From the NCBI RefSeq assembly GCF_002091715.1, contig NZ_BDAG01000012.1, positions 79,544-143,543 on the forward strand: DNA of 64,000 nucleotides, given 5' to 3'. A program made the translations under genes and the position numbers. Below the pieces are notes generated by a model. It saw only the letters and a program-made list of their open reading frames with translations, had not been told where the DNA came from and did not search any database. Position 1 is the first letter of the stretch; each line of letters opens with the position of its first letter. This stretch comes from Pseudomonas migulae NBRC 103157. GTDB taxonomy: Bacteria > Pseudomonadota > Gammaproteobacteria > Pseudomonadales > Pseudomonadaceae. Shown piece by piece: positions 9,132 to 17,848 of the stretch.

Positions 9132-9530
9132 TTAATCGTTGAAACGGACGAAAGTCAGCCGTACCGGGCTTTCCGGTGGCGCGGGACGTTTCAATACAAG
9201 AGTGGCGAGAGAGGATTTGTGCTGAGGATCAAGCACCATAATCAGGACTGCCGCCGTTAGCAGTAACAGGACGGCCCAATGGACAGGATCCGCTGCTGGC
9301 GTCTGCAATGCAGGTTTTATCGCCGTGGCGGTGTCTTCACAGCTCTGAAGGCAACCATTGGCGTGGAGCGCATGACCATCCACCACATACTGCTCGACAT
9401 TGTGTGGTGCGGCCAAATTGTGAATCGGCTGTACCAGACACCCCTGGATTGCCGTCACGGCCACGGCTAACACCCATACCATGAGGGTAAGGTGCAATAG
9501 ACTTCGGCGGTGACGGTGGAACCAGTACAT
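9132..9530 (-). CDS. Small membrane protein, first gene of copper operon
   Basis: 132 residues from ATG at 9530, with GAGG nine bases upstream; a TTG at 9539 would leave no spacing. It has an N-terminal helix (LTLMVWVLAVAVTAIQGCLV), a periplasmic part with two Cys four residues apart (NGCLQSCED) and several His, a second helix (VHWAVLLLLTAAVLIMV), and a basic tail. The size and arrangement resemble DUF2946-like proteins found near copper-resistance genes, but the match is loose. Metal sensing or delivery is a guess from context. Confidence 0.65.
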   Translation of the reverse strand: MYWFHRHRRSLLHLTLMVWVLAVAVTAIQGCLVQPIHNLAAPHNVEQYVVDGHALHANGCLQSCEDTATAIKPALQTPAADPVHWAVLLLLTAAVLIMVLDPQHKSSLATLVLKRPAPPESPVRLTFVRFND

Positions 9531-9595
9531 GAAGTACAACCTCGACTTTTTACGTCGTGTTAATTTTCAGTCTAGCCAGCAAAGCAATGCAGAGT

Positions 9596-9609
9596 TTGAT
9601 CAAAATCAA
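9596..9609 (-). promoter_or_regulatory. Perfect ANR/FNR box upstream of copper operon
   Basis: TTGAT-CAAA-ATCAA matches the TTGAT-N4-ATCAA consensus at all ten fixed positions. Its centre (9602.5) is 41-42 bp from a predicted minus-strand start near 9561. TAGACT at 9574-9569 could serve as the -10 box. That spacing is the class II activation geometry. The 5' leader would be about 30 nt before the ATG at 9530. Confidence 0.7.
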
Positions 9610-9703
9610 ACAAATTGATGACTTGAGAAGCGCAAGGCTCGCCTTGAATCGTCCCTGGTTATGGGCTGAGTTCGGCATGGGCATCGAGTCGTCTGACTCG
9701 TCA

Positions 9704-9747
9704 GCCGATTGGATCGAGTTGAGTTTTTGCGACAGGCAGCAATCGGC
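9704..9747. repeat. CAATCGGC intergenic palindromic element, copy 1
   Basis: GCCGATTG on the left and GGCAGCAATCGGC on the right, with GCGACAGGCAGC between. The same right half recurs at 22534-22577 and 37300-37337. This copy has lost part of the left arm and is not a perfect hairpin. Confidence 0.6.
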
Positions 9748-10118
9748 GAGAAACAGACCTCCATCACCCCACTGTCTCTTGGGAGTCTTCAAAATGATGC
9801 TGTAACAGTGGCACGCCTCGCTTACAGCCAACATAGACAAGTACTCCCCCCTAAAATCTCACTTGAAACGCGCAATAGATAGCCAGCTATTTGTTGATGA
9901 AAGTCTGAAGTATTCATTTGAAGTTTCAGATTCTTTCGCCGCCCGGCCTGTGCCTAACATCGGCTCCACAGCGAACCCGCCTCGGTATCGTTCAGTGGGT
10001 CAGATGACGCAGAGATCCGGATCCAAAGTCCTCTGCCGCACCCGACCATTGATCGCTTAGTGGCTTGGCGCCGTCGACGTGCTTTTGCAGTAGACCCTGG
10101 GTTTTTTGAGGATCACCG

Positions 10119-10970
10119 ATGAAGCTGGAAATCTTTCGCACGCTGTGGGGTTACACCGCCAGCAAGGCTCAAGCGCTCGAGGAGTTGCTGCAAGCGGGCT
10201 TCGATGGCATGGAAGCACGCCTGCCACTGGACGCCCGTGAACGGGCTGAATTTGGCGCGTTTCTCCAGGCCAATCGCCTGGGCTATATCAGCACCGTCTT
10301 CACCGCGTACGACGTGCTGCCCGACCAGTCGGCAACGCCTGCCGTTCACCTCAATGACCTCGATCAGAAACTCGCCTGGGCCGCCGAGCTCGGCCCACGC
10401 TTCGTCAACGCGCTGGCGGGCAATGATCGTTGGTCCTTGCCACAGCAAGTGGAGTTCTTCGGTCAGGCACTGGAACTGGCGCGCAAGCATGGTCAGGTCT
10501 GCAGTTTCGAAACTCACCGCTCGCGTTCGCTGTTCAATCCCTGGGTGACCCTGGAATTGATCCGGCAACTGCCCGATCTGCTGTTCACCAGTGACATCAG
10601 CCATTGGGTCGTGACTTGCGAACGTCTGTTGAATGACCCGGCCGATGACCTGAGCGCTTTCATTGAGCGGGTTCACCATATTCAGGCACGTGTCGGTTAC
10701 GACCAGGGCCCGCAGGTTCCGCACCCGGCAGCTCCCGAATATGCAAAAGAACTGGCTTTCCATCAGCAGCACTGGGAAAGCATCTGGCGATCGCAGCAAG
10801 CCCGCGGTTACCAGGTCAGCACCCTGACCCCGGAATTCGGCGCCGACGGCTACCTGCATCATTTGCCCTTCACCAATGTCCCCGTCGCCGACCTGTGGTC
10901 GTTGAACGTGTGGATGGGCCAGACCGAGCGCAAACACTTCGAGCGTTTTCACCACTCAAGCCATCCTTAG
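10119..10970 (+). CDS. Sugar phosphate isomerase/epimerase-like TIM-barrel protein
   Basis: 283 residues with the xylose-isomerase-like TIM-barrel pattern: an N-terminal [10 protein letters not shown] strand, [12 protein letters not shown], a central [16 protein letters not shown] with candidate metal-binding Glu/His, and [18 protein letters not shown] with Asp and His in the next strand. [17 protein letters not shown] and [11 protein letters not shown] supply further conserved metal/phosphate loop residues. The family isomerises or dehydrates sugars and inositols. It is first of a plus-strand cluster with an oxygenase and an amino-acid-type ABC transporter. Substrate unknown. Confidence 0.8.
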   Translation: MKLEIFRTLWGYTASKAQALEELLQAGFDGMEARLPLDARERAEFGAFLQANRLGYISTVFTAYDVLPDQSATPAVHLNDLDQKLAWAAELGPRFVNALAGNDRWSLPQQVEFFGQALELARKHGQVCSFETHRSRSLFNPWVTLELIRQLPDLLFTSDISHWVVTCERLLNDPADDLSAFIERVHHIQARVGYDQGPQVPHPAAPEYAKELAFHQQHWESIWRSQQARGYQVSTLTPEFGADGYLHHLPFTNVPVADLWSLNVWMGQTERKHFERFHHSSHP

Positions 10971-10984
10971 GGAGCCTTTGCGTC

Positions 10985-12055
10985 ATGCCTGACAATAAAG
11001 ACAACAGCGCCAGCACTGACCCACAGAAAGCCAATTTCAATAGCATCCCGGTGGTGAACATCGCCGGGCTGTTTAGCTTTGAACTGGAACACCGCCTCGC
11101 CGTGGCTGAACAATTGGGGCGCGCCGCCAGCGAAGTCGGGTTCCTCTATATCACCGACCACGGTATCGACCCGCAACTGATCGCCAACCTGCGCCAGGCG
11201 GCCAAGGACTATTTCGACCAGCCCCTGGACACCAAGATGCAGCATTACATCGGCACCTCGCAAACCCATAAGGGCTTTGTACCCGAAGGCGAAGAGGTCT
11301 ATTCCAAAGGCAAGCCAGACCACAAGGAAGCCTTCGACGTCGGCTTCGAAGTCCCGGCCGATGACCCGCTGGTGCTGGCCAACACCCCGTTGCTGGGGCC
11401 CAACGACTGGCCGCAGTTGCCGGGCTTCAAAGCGGCGGTGCAGGCCTACTATGAAGCGATCTTCGCCTTGGGCCGGCGCCTGTTCAACGGCTTTGCCCTG
11501 ACCCTGGGCCTGGAAGAAAACTACTTCGACAGCCTGGTCACCCGACCGCCGTCCAAGCTGCGCCTGATCCACTACCCCTTCGACGGTGCAGCCCAAGACG
11601 CACCAGGACTTGGCGCCCATACTGATTACGAGTGCTTCACCATTCTCCTGGCCGACAAACCCGGCCTGGAGGTGATGAACAACCTTGGACAATGGATCGA
11701 TGCCCCACCGATTGCCGATGCCTTTGTGGTCAACATCGGCGACATGCTGGAAGTGATGACGGCAGGCGCATTCGTTGCCACCGCGCACCGGGTACGCAGT
11801 GTGAAGGAGGAGCGCTACTCCTTCCCGCTGTTTTATGCCTGCGACTATCACACCCAGATCAAACCACTGCCCGGGTTCGCCCAGGCAGGCAACGACTATG
11901 AAGAAATCACGATCGGCGAACACATGTATGGCCAGGCGCTGCAGACCTATCAGTATCTGCGCCAAAGGGTGGCCAACGGGGAAGTTCAACTACCAGGCAA
12001 GGCACGCAAGCCCGCCAGTTTCGGACATTTGAAAAATCAGGCTCAACCGTCCTGA
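10985..12055 (+). CDS. 2-oxoglutarate/Fe(II) oxygenase, isopenicillin N synthase family
   Basis: 356 residues from ATG at 10985, 14 bp after the previous stop (GGGAGC upstream). An N-terminal DIOX_N region ([11 protein letters not shown]... [11 protein letters not shown]) precedes the double-stranded beta-helix. The iron triad is visible as His and Asp in [13 protein letters not shown] and His in ATAHRV, and Arg-x-Ser (ERYSFPLFY) is the 2-oxoglutarate clamp. It should hydroxylate or desaturate a small molecule. Plausibly it acts on the compound imported by the ABC system downstream. Confidence 0.88.
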   Translation: MPDNKDNSASTDPQKANFNSIPVVNIAGLFSFELEHRLAVAEQLGRAASEVGFLYITDHGIDPQLIANLRQAAKDYFDQPLDTKMQHYIGTSQTHKGFVPEGEEVYSKGKPDHKEAFDVGFEVPADDPLVLANTPLLGPNDWPQLPGFKAAVQAYYEAIFALGRRLFNGFALTLGLEENYFDSLVTRPPSKLRLIHYPFDGAAQDAPGLGAHTDYECFTILLADKPGLEVMNNLGQWIDAPPIADAFVVNIGDMLEVMTAGAFVATAHRVRSVKEERYSFPLFYACDYHTQIKPLPGFAQAGNDYEEITIGEHMYGQALQTYQYLRQRVANGEVQLPGKARKPASFGHLKNQAQPS

Positions 12056-12102
12056 TTGAAGTTTTCAGCTACATCCCTTACCTACGCCGGAGTCAGTGAA
12101 AG

Positions 12103-12897
12103 ATGAAAAACAACAAAAAAACCCTGTTGAGCTTGGCTGTATTGGCAGCCGGTATGCTCGGTGCCTCCGTAAGCATGGCGGCGGCAGACACATTCAAGGT
12201 CGGTATGGAAATCACCTACCCGCCTTTCGAGTCCTATGACAAGGACAAGAACGTGGTGGGTTCGGACCCTGAGCTGGCAGCGGCATTGGCCAAGCACATG
12301 AATGCCAAGGTGGAGTTCGTCGATACCAAGTTCCCGAGCCTGATCCTGGGCTTGAACTCCGGCAAGTACGACGCGGTCATTTCCGGCATGTACATCACCC
12401 CAGAGCGCCAGACGCAGGCCCAGACCATCGCCTATGCCAATACCGGCGCCTCCGTCATGGTGCCCAAGGGCAGCGAGATCAATGCGAAAAAACCTGAAGA
12501 CCTGTGCGGCTTGAAACTGGGCCTGGAACAAGGCACTACCTGGGTCAAGCAATTCAGGAAGCTGTCCGATGAATACTGCGTGCCAAACAACAAAGGCGCC
12601 ATCACCGTCAGCGAATACCCCTCGGCGCCCGAAGTGACCCAGGCCCTGTTGTCCAAGAACATTCAGGCCCAGGTTGAAATCGCCGGTGCAGCAAAAATGA
12701 TCGCGGAAAAGACCAATGGCCGCGTGGTGATTACCACCGAGCACCCGATTTATCAGCAAACCCTGGGCATCTTCGTCAAGAAAGGTAACGACGAAGCTTT
12801 CAAGGCCATGCAAAAGGCCTTCGAGGAGACCAAAAAGAGCGGTGAATACGCCGCCATTCTTAAAAAATATGGCTTGGAAGAACCGACTGCCAACTAA
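12103..12897 (+). CDS. Polar amino-acid-type ABC transporter substrate-binding protein
   Basis: 264 residues: basic N-terminus and signal peptide ending SMAAADTFKVG, then the family-3 solute-binding fold (VGMEITYPPFESYDKDKNVVG, DAVISGMYITPERQ, GLKLGLEQGTTW, TLGIFVKKG). It binds a polar amino acid or opine-like solute in the periplasm. It precedes the fused permease-ATPase gene by 64 bp, in which a strong stem-loop sits. The preceding oxygenase and isomerase genes suggest an unusual amino-acid derivative as ligand (inference). Confidence 0.9.
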   Translation: MKNNKKTLLSLAVLAAGMLGASVSMAAADTFKVGMEITYPPFESYDKDKNVVGSDPELAAALAKHMNAKVEFVDTKFPSLILGLNSGKYDAVISGMYITPERQTQAQTIAYANTGASVMVPKGSEINAKKPEDLCGLKLGLEQGTTWVKQFRKLSDEYCVPNNKGAITVSEYPSAPEVTQALLSKNIQAQVEIAGAAKMIAEKTNGRVVITTEHPIYQQTLGIFVKKGNDEAFKAMQKAFEETKKSGEYAAILKKYGLEEPTAN

Positions 12898-12920
12898 GTA
12901 TCTGTCCTTTTAGATTGGTC

Positions 12921-12950
12921 ATCTGCCGCCCCGGCACCGGGGCGGCAGAT
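12921..12950 (+). promoter_or_regulatory. Intercistronic stem-loop between binding protein and permease genes
   Basis: A perfect 14-bp stem (ATCTGCCGCCCCGG, 12921-12934, with 12937-12950) and a 2-nt loop, no T-run. Its place between binding-protein and transporter genes is classic for mRNA stabilisation or partial termination that keeps the binding protein in excess. Confidence 0.7.
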
Positions 12951-12961
12951 CGAGGTGCCCC

Positions 12962-14509
12962 ATGCAATTCGATTGGTCGTATTTTCTCTCCCTGTTCTCC
13001 CTGCCGGACTTCTGGAATGCCTGCATTACGGTAATCCAACTCAGTGCCTTGGCATGGTTCATCGGCATGCTGCTGGGTTTTGTCCTGGCCACGGCCAAGC
13101 TGTCCCAATCGCCGTTGCTGCGCATTCCCGCAGCGGTCTACATCTGGTTCTTTCGCAGCATCCCGTTGCTGGTGCTAGTGGTGTTCGTCTACAACTTGCC
13201 GCAATTGTTACCCGGCAGCGGACCGATTCTGTCCAACCCCTTCTACTCCGGCTTGCTGGCCCTGGTGGTCACGGAAGCGGCGTACATGGCGGAAATCCAT
13301 CGTGGCGGTCTGATTTCCGTGGCCAGGGGCCAGAAAGAAGCCGGGCGCGCACTGGGTGTCGGCCTGCTCGGCATGCAACGCTTGATCGTGATTCCACAGG
13401 CATTCCGTATTTCGCTGCCCACCTTGATCAATGAATACATCACGGTGGTCAAGCTGACATCGCTGGTCTCGGTCATTTCCCTGACCGAAATCCTCACCGT
13501 CGGGCAACGCCTCTATGCCACTAACTTCCTGGTCATGGAAACCCTGGCGGCGGTCGGCGTCTACTACGTGTTGATCGTCACTGTGTTCGGCTTCTTCCTG
13601 CAGCGTCTGGAGCGCTACCTGGACCTGAATTTCCGCAAGCCGCACACACTCGACGCGGCCGCCATCGCCAGGTTCAAGGCCTGCGCCGAAGCATTGCCCG
13701 ACAATGCGCGCAAAGCCGCCGGCAACAACACGACGCCTATCCTGCAACTCAAGAACATCCAGAAGAGCTATGGCACGCACAAAGTGCTGCTGGGTATCGA
13801 CCTCAATGTCCAATACGGCGAGGTGGTCTCGATCATCGGGCCATCCGGCTCAGGCAAAACGTCGCTGATCCGTACGGTCAACGGTCTGGAGAGCATCGAT
13901 ACGGGCGACATTTTGTTGTTTGGCGAAAAATTCATCGAGGCCTCGGACAAACCCAACAGCTCTCGCCTGCGCAAAGGCGTGCGACAGATCGGCATGGTGT
14001 TCCAGAACTTCAACCTGTTCCCGCACCGTACCATTCTCGACAACGTCACGCTGGCCCCGCGTTACCACGGCCAGCCGGGCGAGCTGAGTGAACATCGTGC
14101 TTATGCGCTACTGGACAAGGTCGGCCTGCTGGCCCATGCCCACAAATACCCGCATCAACTCTCCGGTGGGCAGCAACAGCGCGTGGCGATCGCTCGGGCC
14201 CTGGCCATGGAGCCGCAGATCATGCTGTTCGACGAGCCGACCTCGGCCCTCGATCCGGAACTGGTCAATGACGTGCTCAACGTGATCCGCGATCTGGCCA
14301 AAGAAGGCATGACCATGCTGATCGTGACTCACGAAATGGACTTTGCCATGTCGATTTCCGATCGGGTGATTTTCATGGAGAACGGCAATATTCAACTCGA
14401 TGCTGCACCTGAAACCATACGACGCGATGCCGAAGGAGAACGAGTGCGGCGCTTTATGGGCATCGGTGTTCGAGCGCCAAACACGCCTGTAACTGCGGAT
14501 CATGCGTGA
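12962..14509 (+). CDS. Fused ABC transporter permease-ATPase, polar amino acid type
   Basis: 515 residues. Residues 1 to ~230 are a HisM/GlnP-type permease with the EAA loop (EAAYMAEIHRGGLISV and GQKEAGRALGVG) and several helices. A linker leads to an ATPase domain at ~260-500 with Walker A GPSGSGKTSL, Q-loop MVFQNFNLFP, signature LSGGQQQRVAIARAL, Walker [13 protein letters not shown] and the H-switch (IVTHEMDFA). Most amino-acid importers encode these as separate polypeptides, so this is a genuine fusion: one continuous frame with no internal start needed. It should dimerise to form a full importer with the preceding binding protein. Confidence 0.92.
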   Translation: MQFDWSYFLSLFSLPDFWNACITVIQLSALAWFIGMLLGFVLATAKLSQSPLLRIPAAVYIWFFRSIPLLVLVVFVYNLPQLLPGSGPILSNPFYSGLLALVVTEAAYMAEIHRGGLISVARGQKEAGRALGVGLLGMQRLIVIPQAFRISLPTLINEYITVVKLTSLVSVISLTEILTVGQRLYATNFLVMETLAAVGVYYVLIVTVFGFFLQRLERYLDLNFRKPHTLDAAAIARFKACAEALPDNARKAAGNNTTPILQLKNIQKSYGTHKVLLGIDLNVQYGEVVSIIGPSGSGKTSLIRTVNGLESIDTGDILLFGEKFIEASDKPNSSRLRKGVRQIGMVFQNFNLFPHRTILDNVTLAPRYHGQPGELSEHRAYALLDKVGLLAHAHKYPHQLSGGQQQRVAIARALAMEPQIMLFDEPTSALDPELVNDVLNVIRDLAKEGMTMLIVTHEMDFAMSISDRVIFMENGNIQLDAAPETIRRDAEGERVRRFMGIGVRAPNTPVTADHA

Positions 14510-14555
14510 ACAGGAACCCCCTTTCTTTGAGCTTTGTTCTTTCAGGTAAACACGC

Positions 14556-15344
14556 ATGAATCTTGGCATCGCAGGACGCTGGGCACTGGTGTGCGCCGCC
14601 AGCAAAGGTCTGGGTAAAGCTTGCGCACAGGCACTCGTCCACGAAGGTGTGAACGTGGTGATCACGGCACGGGGCGAACAGACGCTGAATGAAACAGCCC
14701 GTCAGCTCAGAGCGATCAATCCTGAGGTGACCGTCATCGCCGTCGCCGGAGATATTTCGACGCCTGAAGGTCGGGCGGCAGCGCTCAACGCCCATGCGCA
14801 TTTCGATATCTTGATCAACAACGCCGGAGGCCCTCCTCCCGGGGATTTTCGCGAATGGAACCGCGATGCCTGGCTCAAGGCGCTGGATGCCAACATGCTC
14901 ACCCCGATCGAGTTGATCAAGGCAACCGTCGACGCAATGGCAACTCGCGGATTTGGCCGAATCATCAACATCACGTCGAGTGCCGTGAAGTCCCCTATCG
15001 AAAGCCTGGGCCTGTCCAATGGCGCGCGCAGTGGTTTAACAGGGTTTATCGCAGGGCTGGCCCGGCAAGACAACATTGCCAGTCGCAATGTAACGATCAA
15101 CAACCTGCAACCGGGTTCCTTCGACACCGATCGACTGCGTGACAACCTGGTCGCCGCGGCTCATGAGATGGGGCTGGACAGTGAGGCATTCCTTGACGAA
15201 TGCCGTAGCGAAATTCCTGCCAGACGCTTCGGCTCACCCGAGGAATTCGGAGCGCTTTGCGCCTTCGTTTGCAGCAGTCATGCGAGCTACCTGACCGGGC
15301 AGAACCTGCTGATTGATGGAGGGGCCATTCGCTCCAGCCAATAA
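14556..15344 (+). CDS. Short-chain dehydrogenase-like protein with atypical active site
   Basis: 262 residues with the SDR Rossmann fold: a CAASKGLGKACAQAL glycine-rich turn in place of TGxxxGxG, GDIS, ILINNAGG, and a C-terminal YLTGQNLLIDGGAIRS. The catalytic region reads NITSSAVKSP...LGLSNGARSGL. The expected Tyr and Lys of the YxxxK motif are Ser-154 and Arg-158, while the Ser at 141/142 is kept. This is a divergent subgroup seen in FabG-like annotations, where reductase activity is doubtful or uses other residues. It is last of the 10119-15344 cluster and convergent with the AraC gene. Confidence 0.85.
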   Translation: MNLGIAGRWALVCAASKGLGKACAQALVHEGVNVVITARGEQTLNETARQLRAINPEVTVIAVAGDISTPEGRAAALNAHAHFDILINNAGGPPPGDFREWNRDAWLKALDANMLTPIELIKATVDAMATRGFGRIINITSSAVKSPIESLGLSNGARSGLTGFIAGLARQDNIASRNVTINNLQPGSFDTDRLRDNLVAAAHEMGLDSEAFLDECRSEIPARRFGSPEEFGALCAFVCSSHASYLTGQNLLIDGGAIRSSQ

Positions 15345-15361
15345 TGAAGGCGCACGAAATT

Positions 15362-16423
15362 TCACTCAGGGGAACATTGCCGTAGCTGGGCCTCGCGCCA
15401 GTCCCTGGGGGCATGACCGTAGCACTCTCGGAAAACCCGGCTGAAATGTGAGAGATCGTTGAAGCCCCAACGAAAAGCGATTTCGGATATCCGCAACGTG
15501 GCGTTGGCCGGGTTCAACAGATCGGCACTGCAACGTTCCAGGCGACGACGCAAGATGTACCGCATCAGCGAAGAACCCTCATGCTCAAACAGCTTGTTGA
15601 TGTAACGCGCTGAGAGCCCTGTCCGCTGGGAGACGTGTTGTGCGTTGAGGGTTGGATCGCGGAGGTTGTCGTTCACAAAGACTTTCACCCGCATCAAGGT
15701 CAGCGCCTGGCTGCGAGAATGCTCGAGGTCGAGGGTTTGCTGATTGCCGAGCGTCAGCGCAATCAGATTGGTGGCCGACTCGGACAACCTGAGCATTTCG
15801 GCCGCAGAAAACTGACTGATTTGTGACGTCACGCTTTCCAGAAACATACGCATGACGCGTCCGACCGGATTGTCCATGGAGATTCGCGTCGCCATACGGC
15901 TTTCCATACCCACGACCAGTTGATTCAAGCAAGGCCTTGGCAGGCTGACGATGATCTGTCGCCAATCATTGGCAAAGTTCAGTTGGTGCGGCCGTGTCGC
16001 ATCATAAATGGCGAAATCCCCCGGCCCGATAACAGCTCGGTTGCCGTCCTGTTCCAACTGCTCGGTGCCCTCGAGCATCAACACCGCAAAGTATTTGTCT
16101 TCGTCCCGGGATCTGGGTTGCAGGTGACGACGATTGACTGCCTGAGCCGCTGCACTGACGTCACTGATTCGCAGCAGTTCGCACTTCTGCGATCTGACTT
16201 TTCCGAAGAACTCCGGGTTTGGCACAGCGCCGATTTCAACATCGGCAAACATCCGCAGAATCATTTCTCGCCAATAATCCACCCGCTCGGAAGTGGAACC
16301 GCCTTCAGTGGCAACGTCGATGTTTTCGCAGGACCAATTGGTCACCGGCATTCGCCTGCTGCCACCGAGGTCTGCGGTAGCGGCCCTCCATTCGCGCAAA
16401 CCTCCATCTAATCGATTGCCCAT
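15362..16423 (-). CDS. AraC/XylS-family activator, probable regulator of aldoxime genes
   Basis: 353 residues from ATG at 16423; the open frame extends to 16849 but that part lacks domain character. The N-terminal half is an AraC-binding-like cupin region (FAVLMLEGTEQLEQDGN, DFAIYDATRPHQL). The C-terminus has two helix-turn-helix units (TGLSARYINKLFEHEGSS and ISEIAFRWGFNDLSHFSRVFRECYG). This matches the XylS/FeaR/OxdR type. It is divergent from the porin-aldoxime dehydratase-nitrile hydratase-amidase operon. In Pseudomonas and Rhodococcus, OxdR-like AraC proteins activate such genes, so a role as aldoxime-responsive activator is likely. Confidence 0.88.
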   Translation of the reverse strand: MGNRLDGGLREWRAATADLGGSRRMPVTNWSCENIDVATEGGSTSERVDYWREMILRMFADVEIGAVPNPEFFGKVRSQKCELLRISDVSAAAQAVNRRHLQPRSRDEDKYFAVLMLEGTEQLEQDGNRAVIGPGDFAIYDATRPHQLNFANDWRQIIVSLPRPCLNQLVVGMESRMATRISMDNPVGRVMRMFLESVTSQISQFSAAEMLRLSESATNLIALTLGNQQTLDLEHSRSQALTLMRVKVFVNDNLRDPTLNAQHVSQRTGLSARYINKLFEHEGSSLMRYILRRRLERCSADLLNPANATLRISEIAFRWGFNDLSHFSRVFRECYGHAPRDWREAQLRQCSPE

Positions 16424-16864
16424 GTGCGAAGCCCCCTTCCTGCGGAAGTGATTTTTATAATGACCTAGCAAGCCCCATACCAGGCACATCCGTGGGCCTA
16501 ACGAAGCAACCTCTGCATGCAACGCCTGCCAAACATCGCATGGCAGTTCCAGAAGAAACACCCGCAGGCACAGCAACGTCGCCCGCCCGGTTTTCTCCAA
16601 CCGTAGACCCCTTCTTACATCACTCCCCGATAGCTTTGCCACCGCCAGCGACCAAAGGGCCGCCTGAGAAAACTTTTTGTTCCGTGACAGCCAAGAACCC
16701 AATTGAGGACCACCGCATCCTTGAGCCAGCGCCGAACGGCAGTGGGCTCCAGACACGGTCATCAGTCGTCGCGACCTCACCGGCTTCGGCCGGCGAAAAA
16801 CACGAAGGGCAGGTTCCGTAAATGTCCCCCCTACGAAGGGGCAATTCACAATAGGCGACAGACA
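16424..16864. other. 441-bp divergent promoter region (AraC gene / aldoxime operon)
   Basis: The region holds the promoters of the AraC gene and of the plus-strand operon. Visible elements are a GCATG pair (about 16516 and 16538) that could be part of a direct-repeat AraC site, a CCGGCTTCGGCCGG palindrome near 16780, and CCCC-TACGAA-GGGG near 16830, just before the first gene. None can be assigned to a protein with confidence, and no sigma-54 promoter was found. Confidence 0.4.
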
Positions 16865-17761
16865 ATGAGCAAAGTTAAAGCGTGGCTAGTGCAACAGAGA
16901 AAGTCCGTTTTGCTTGGACTGATCCTGATAGGTACGTCGTTTGCCACCATGGCGGTAGAAGTGGCACCGGGTGACTACGAGCAATACCCGATAGGGGCAA
17001 CTATCGGAGCCGTCTATTATCAGCATGCGACCACTGACTCGTTGCGATCCAATGGCCGCCAGGCCAGTGCGGATTTCAACCTGACATCCGACATCGGCAT
17101 TCTGCGGTTGCTGCACGTCTATCAACTGAGCGATTCAGTCACCATCGACCCGCAATTCCTGCTGCCGTTCGGCCAGGTTTCCGGCCATGGCAGCGCCTCG
17201 GTGCTCGGTGACGCCAGCGGCACTGGCGACCTCATCCTGACGGCACCGATCAAGGTGCTTCTCAACAGTGCGCGAGACACCCTCAGCGCCAACGCCTACC
17301 TCTACGTGCCGAGCGGGACCTACGACAAAAACGATCCGATCAACCTGGGGGAAAACCGCTGGAAGGTCGACTTTCAGGCTGCCTACATCAAGCACTTTCT
17401 CGACAAGTGGGCGGTAGACCTGGTGGGCGACGCCATCTGGTACGGCGACAACGATGCATTTGGTCCCGGCTCGGCGGTGCTCAAGCAGAAAACCTCCTAC
17501 AGCGCGCAGATCATGACGCGCTACATGCCGGACCCCGCCACGTCTTTCGCCGTGGGCCTGGGCCATATCCGGGGTGGGGAAACAGAGGTCGATCAGCTCG
17601 ACCGCGATGACGCCATGCGCACCACCAACATTCGCCTGACCGCCACCCGGTTCGTCACCGCCAAGGATCAGTTCCAGCTCCAGCTGGGCCGTGATCTTTC
17701 AGTCGAAAACGGTCCCAAAGAGGACTTTCGCATGAACCTGCGCTATGCGCGGGTGTTTTGA
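16865..17761 (+). CDS. Outer-membrane channel-like transporter (MetA-pathway phenol degradation family)
   Basis: 298 residues from ATG at 16865. A signal peptide is visible (SVLLGLILIGTSFATMAVEVAPGDY), followed by a beta-rich protein containing YPIGATIGAVYYQHA, LLPFGQVSGHG and a terminal MNLRYARVF with a C-terminal Phe, typical for an outer-membrane barrel. It matches the Phenol_MetA_deg family of porin-like proteins that accompany aromatic-compound catabolic genes. It leads the operon, 87 bp before aldoxime dehydratase, so it probably admits an aromatic or alkyl aldoxime or nitrile. The substrate is inferred from neighbours only. Confidence 0.82.
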   Translation: MSKVKAWLVQQRKSVLLGLILIGTSFATMAVEVAPGDYEQYPIGATIGAVYYQHATTDSLRSNGRQASADFNLTSDIGILRLLHVYQLSDSVTIDPQFLLPFGQVSGHGSASVLGDASGTGDLILTAPIKVLLNSARDTLSANAYLYVPSGTYDKNDPINLGENRWKVDFQAAYIKHFLDKWAVDLVGDAIWYGDNDAFGPGSAVLKQKTSYSAQIMTRYMPDPATSFAVGLGHIRGGETEVDQLDRDDAMRTTNIRLTATRFVTAKDQFQLQLGRDLSVENGPKEDFRMNLRYARVF

Positions 17762-17848
17762 TCCCTGCCTTCCTCCAAACACGCACCCACTTGCACCTGT
17801 TGCGTGTAGTCGGGATGCCAATGGTCTGTATAAAAAAGAGAGAAACGT

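Larger units (their letters stand above)
9531..10118. other. 588-bp intergenic region upstream of copper operon
   Basis: The stretch contains the copper-operon promoter with an ANR box (9596-9609), one copy of the CAATCGGC repeat element (9704-9747), and the leader region of the plus-strand operon at 10119, whose ATG follows a GAGG at about 10107. Two open frames here (9550-9840 minus, 9557-9805 plus) look non-coding. From 9840 to 9950 the DNA is AT-rich, but I recognised no operator. Confidence 0.5.

Noticed and set aside
9550..9840. 96-residue minus-strand open frame in the copper promoter region
   Set aside because: It covers the ANR box and the repeat element, has no ribosome site and an odd composition.
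16424..16849. Long N-terminal extension of the AraC regulator
   Set aside because: The extension has no domain character and would consume the divergent promoter; ATG at 16423 fits the family length.
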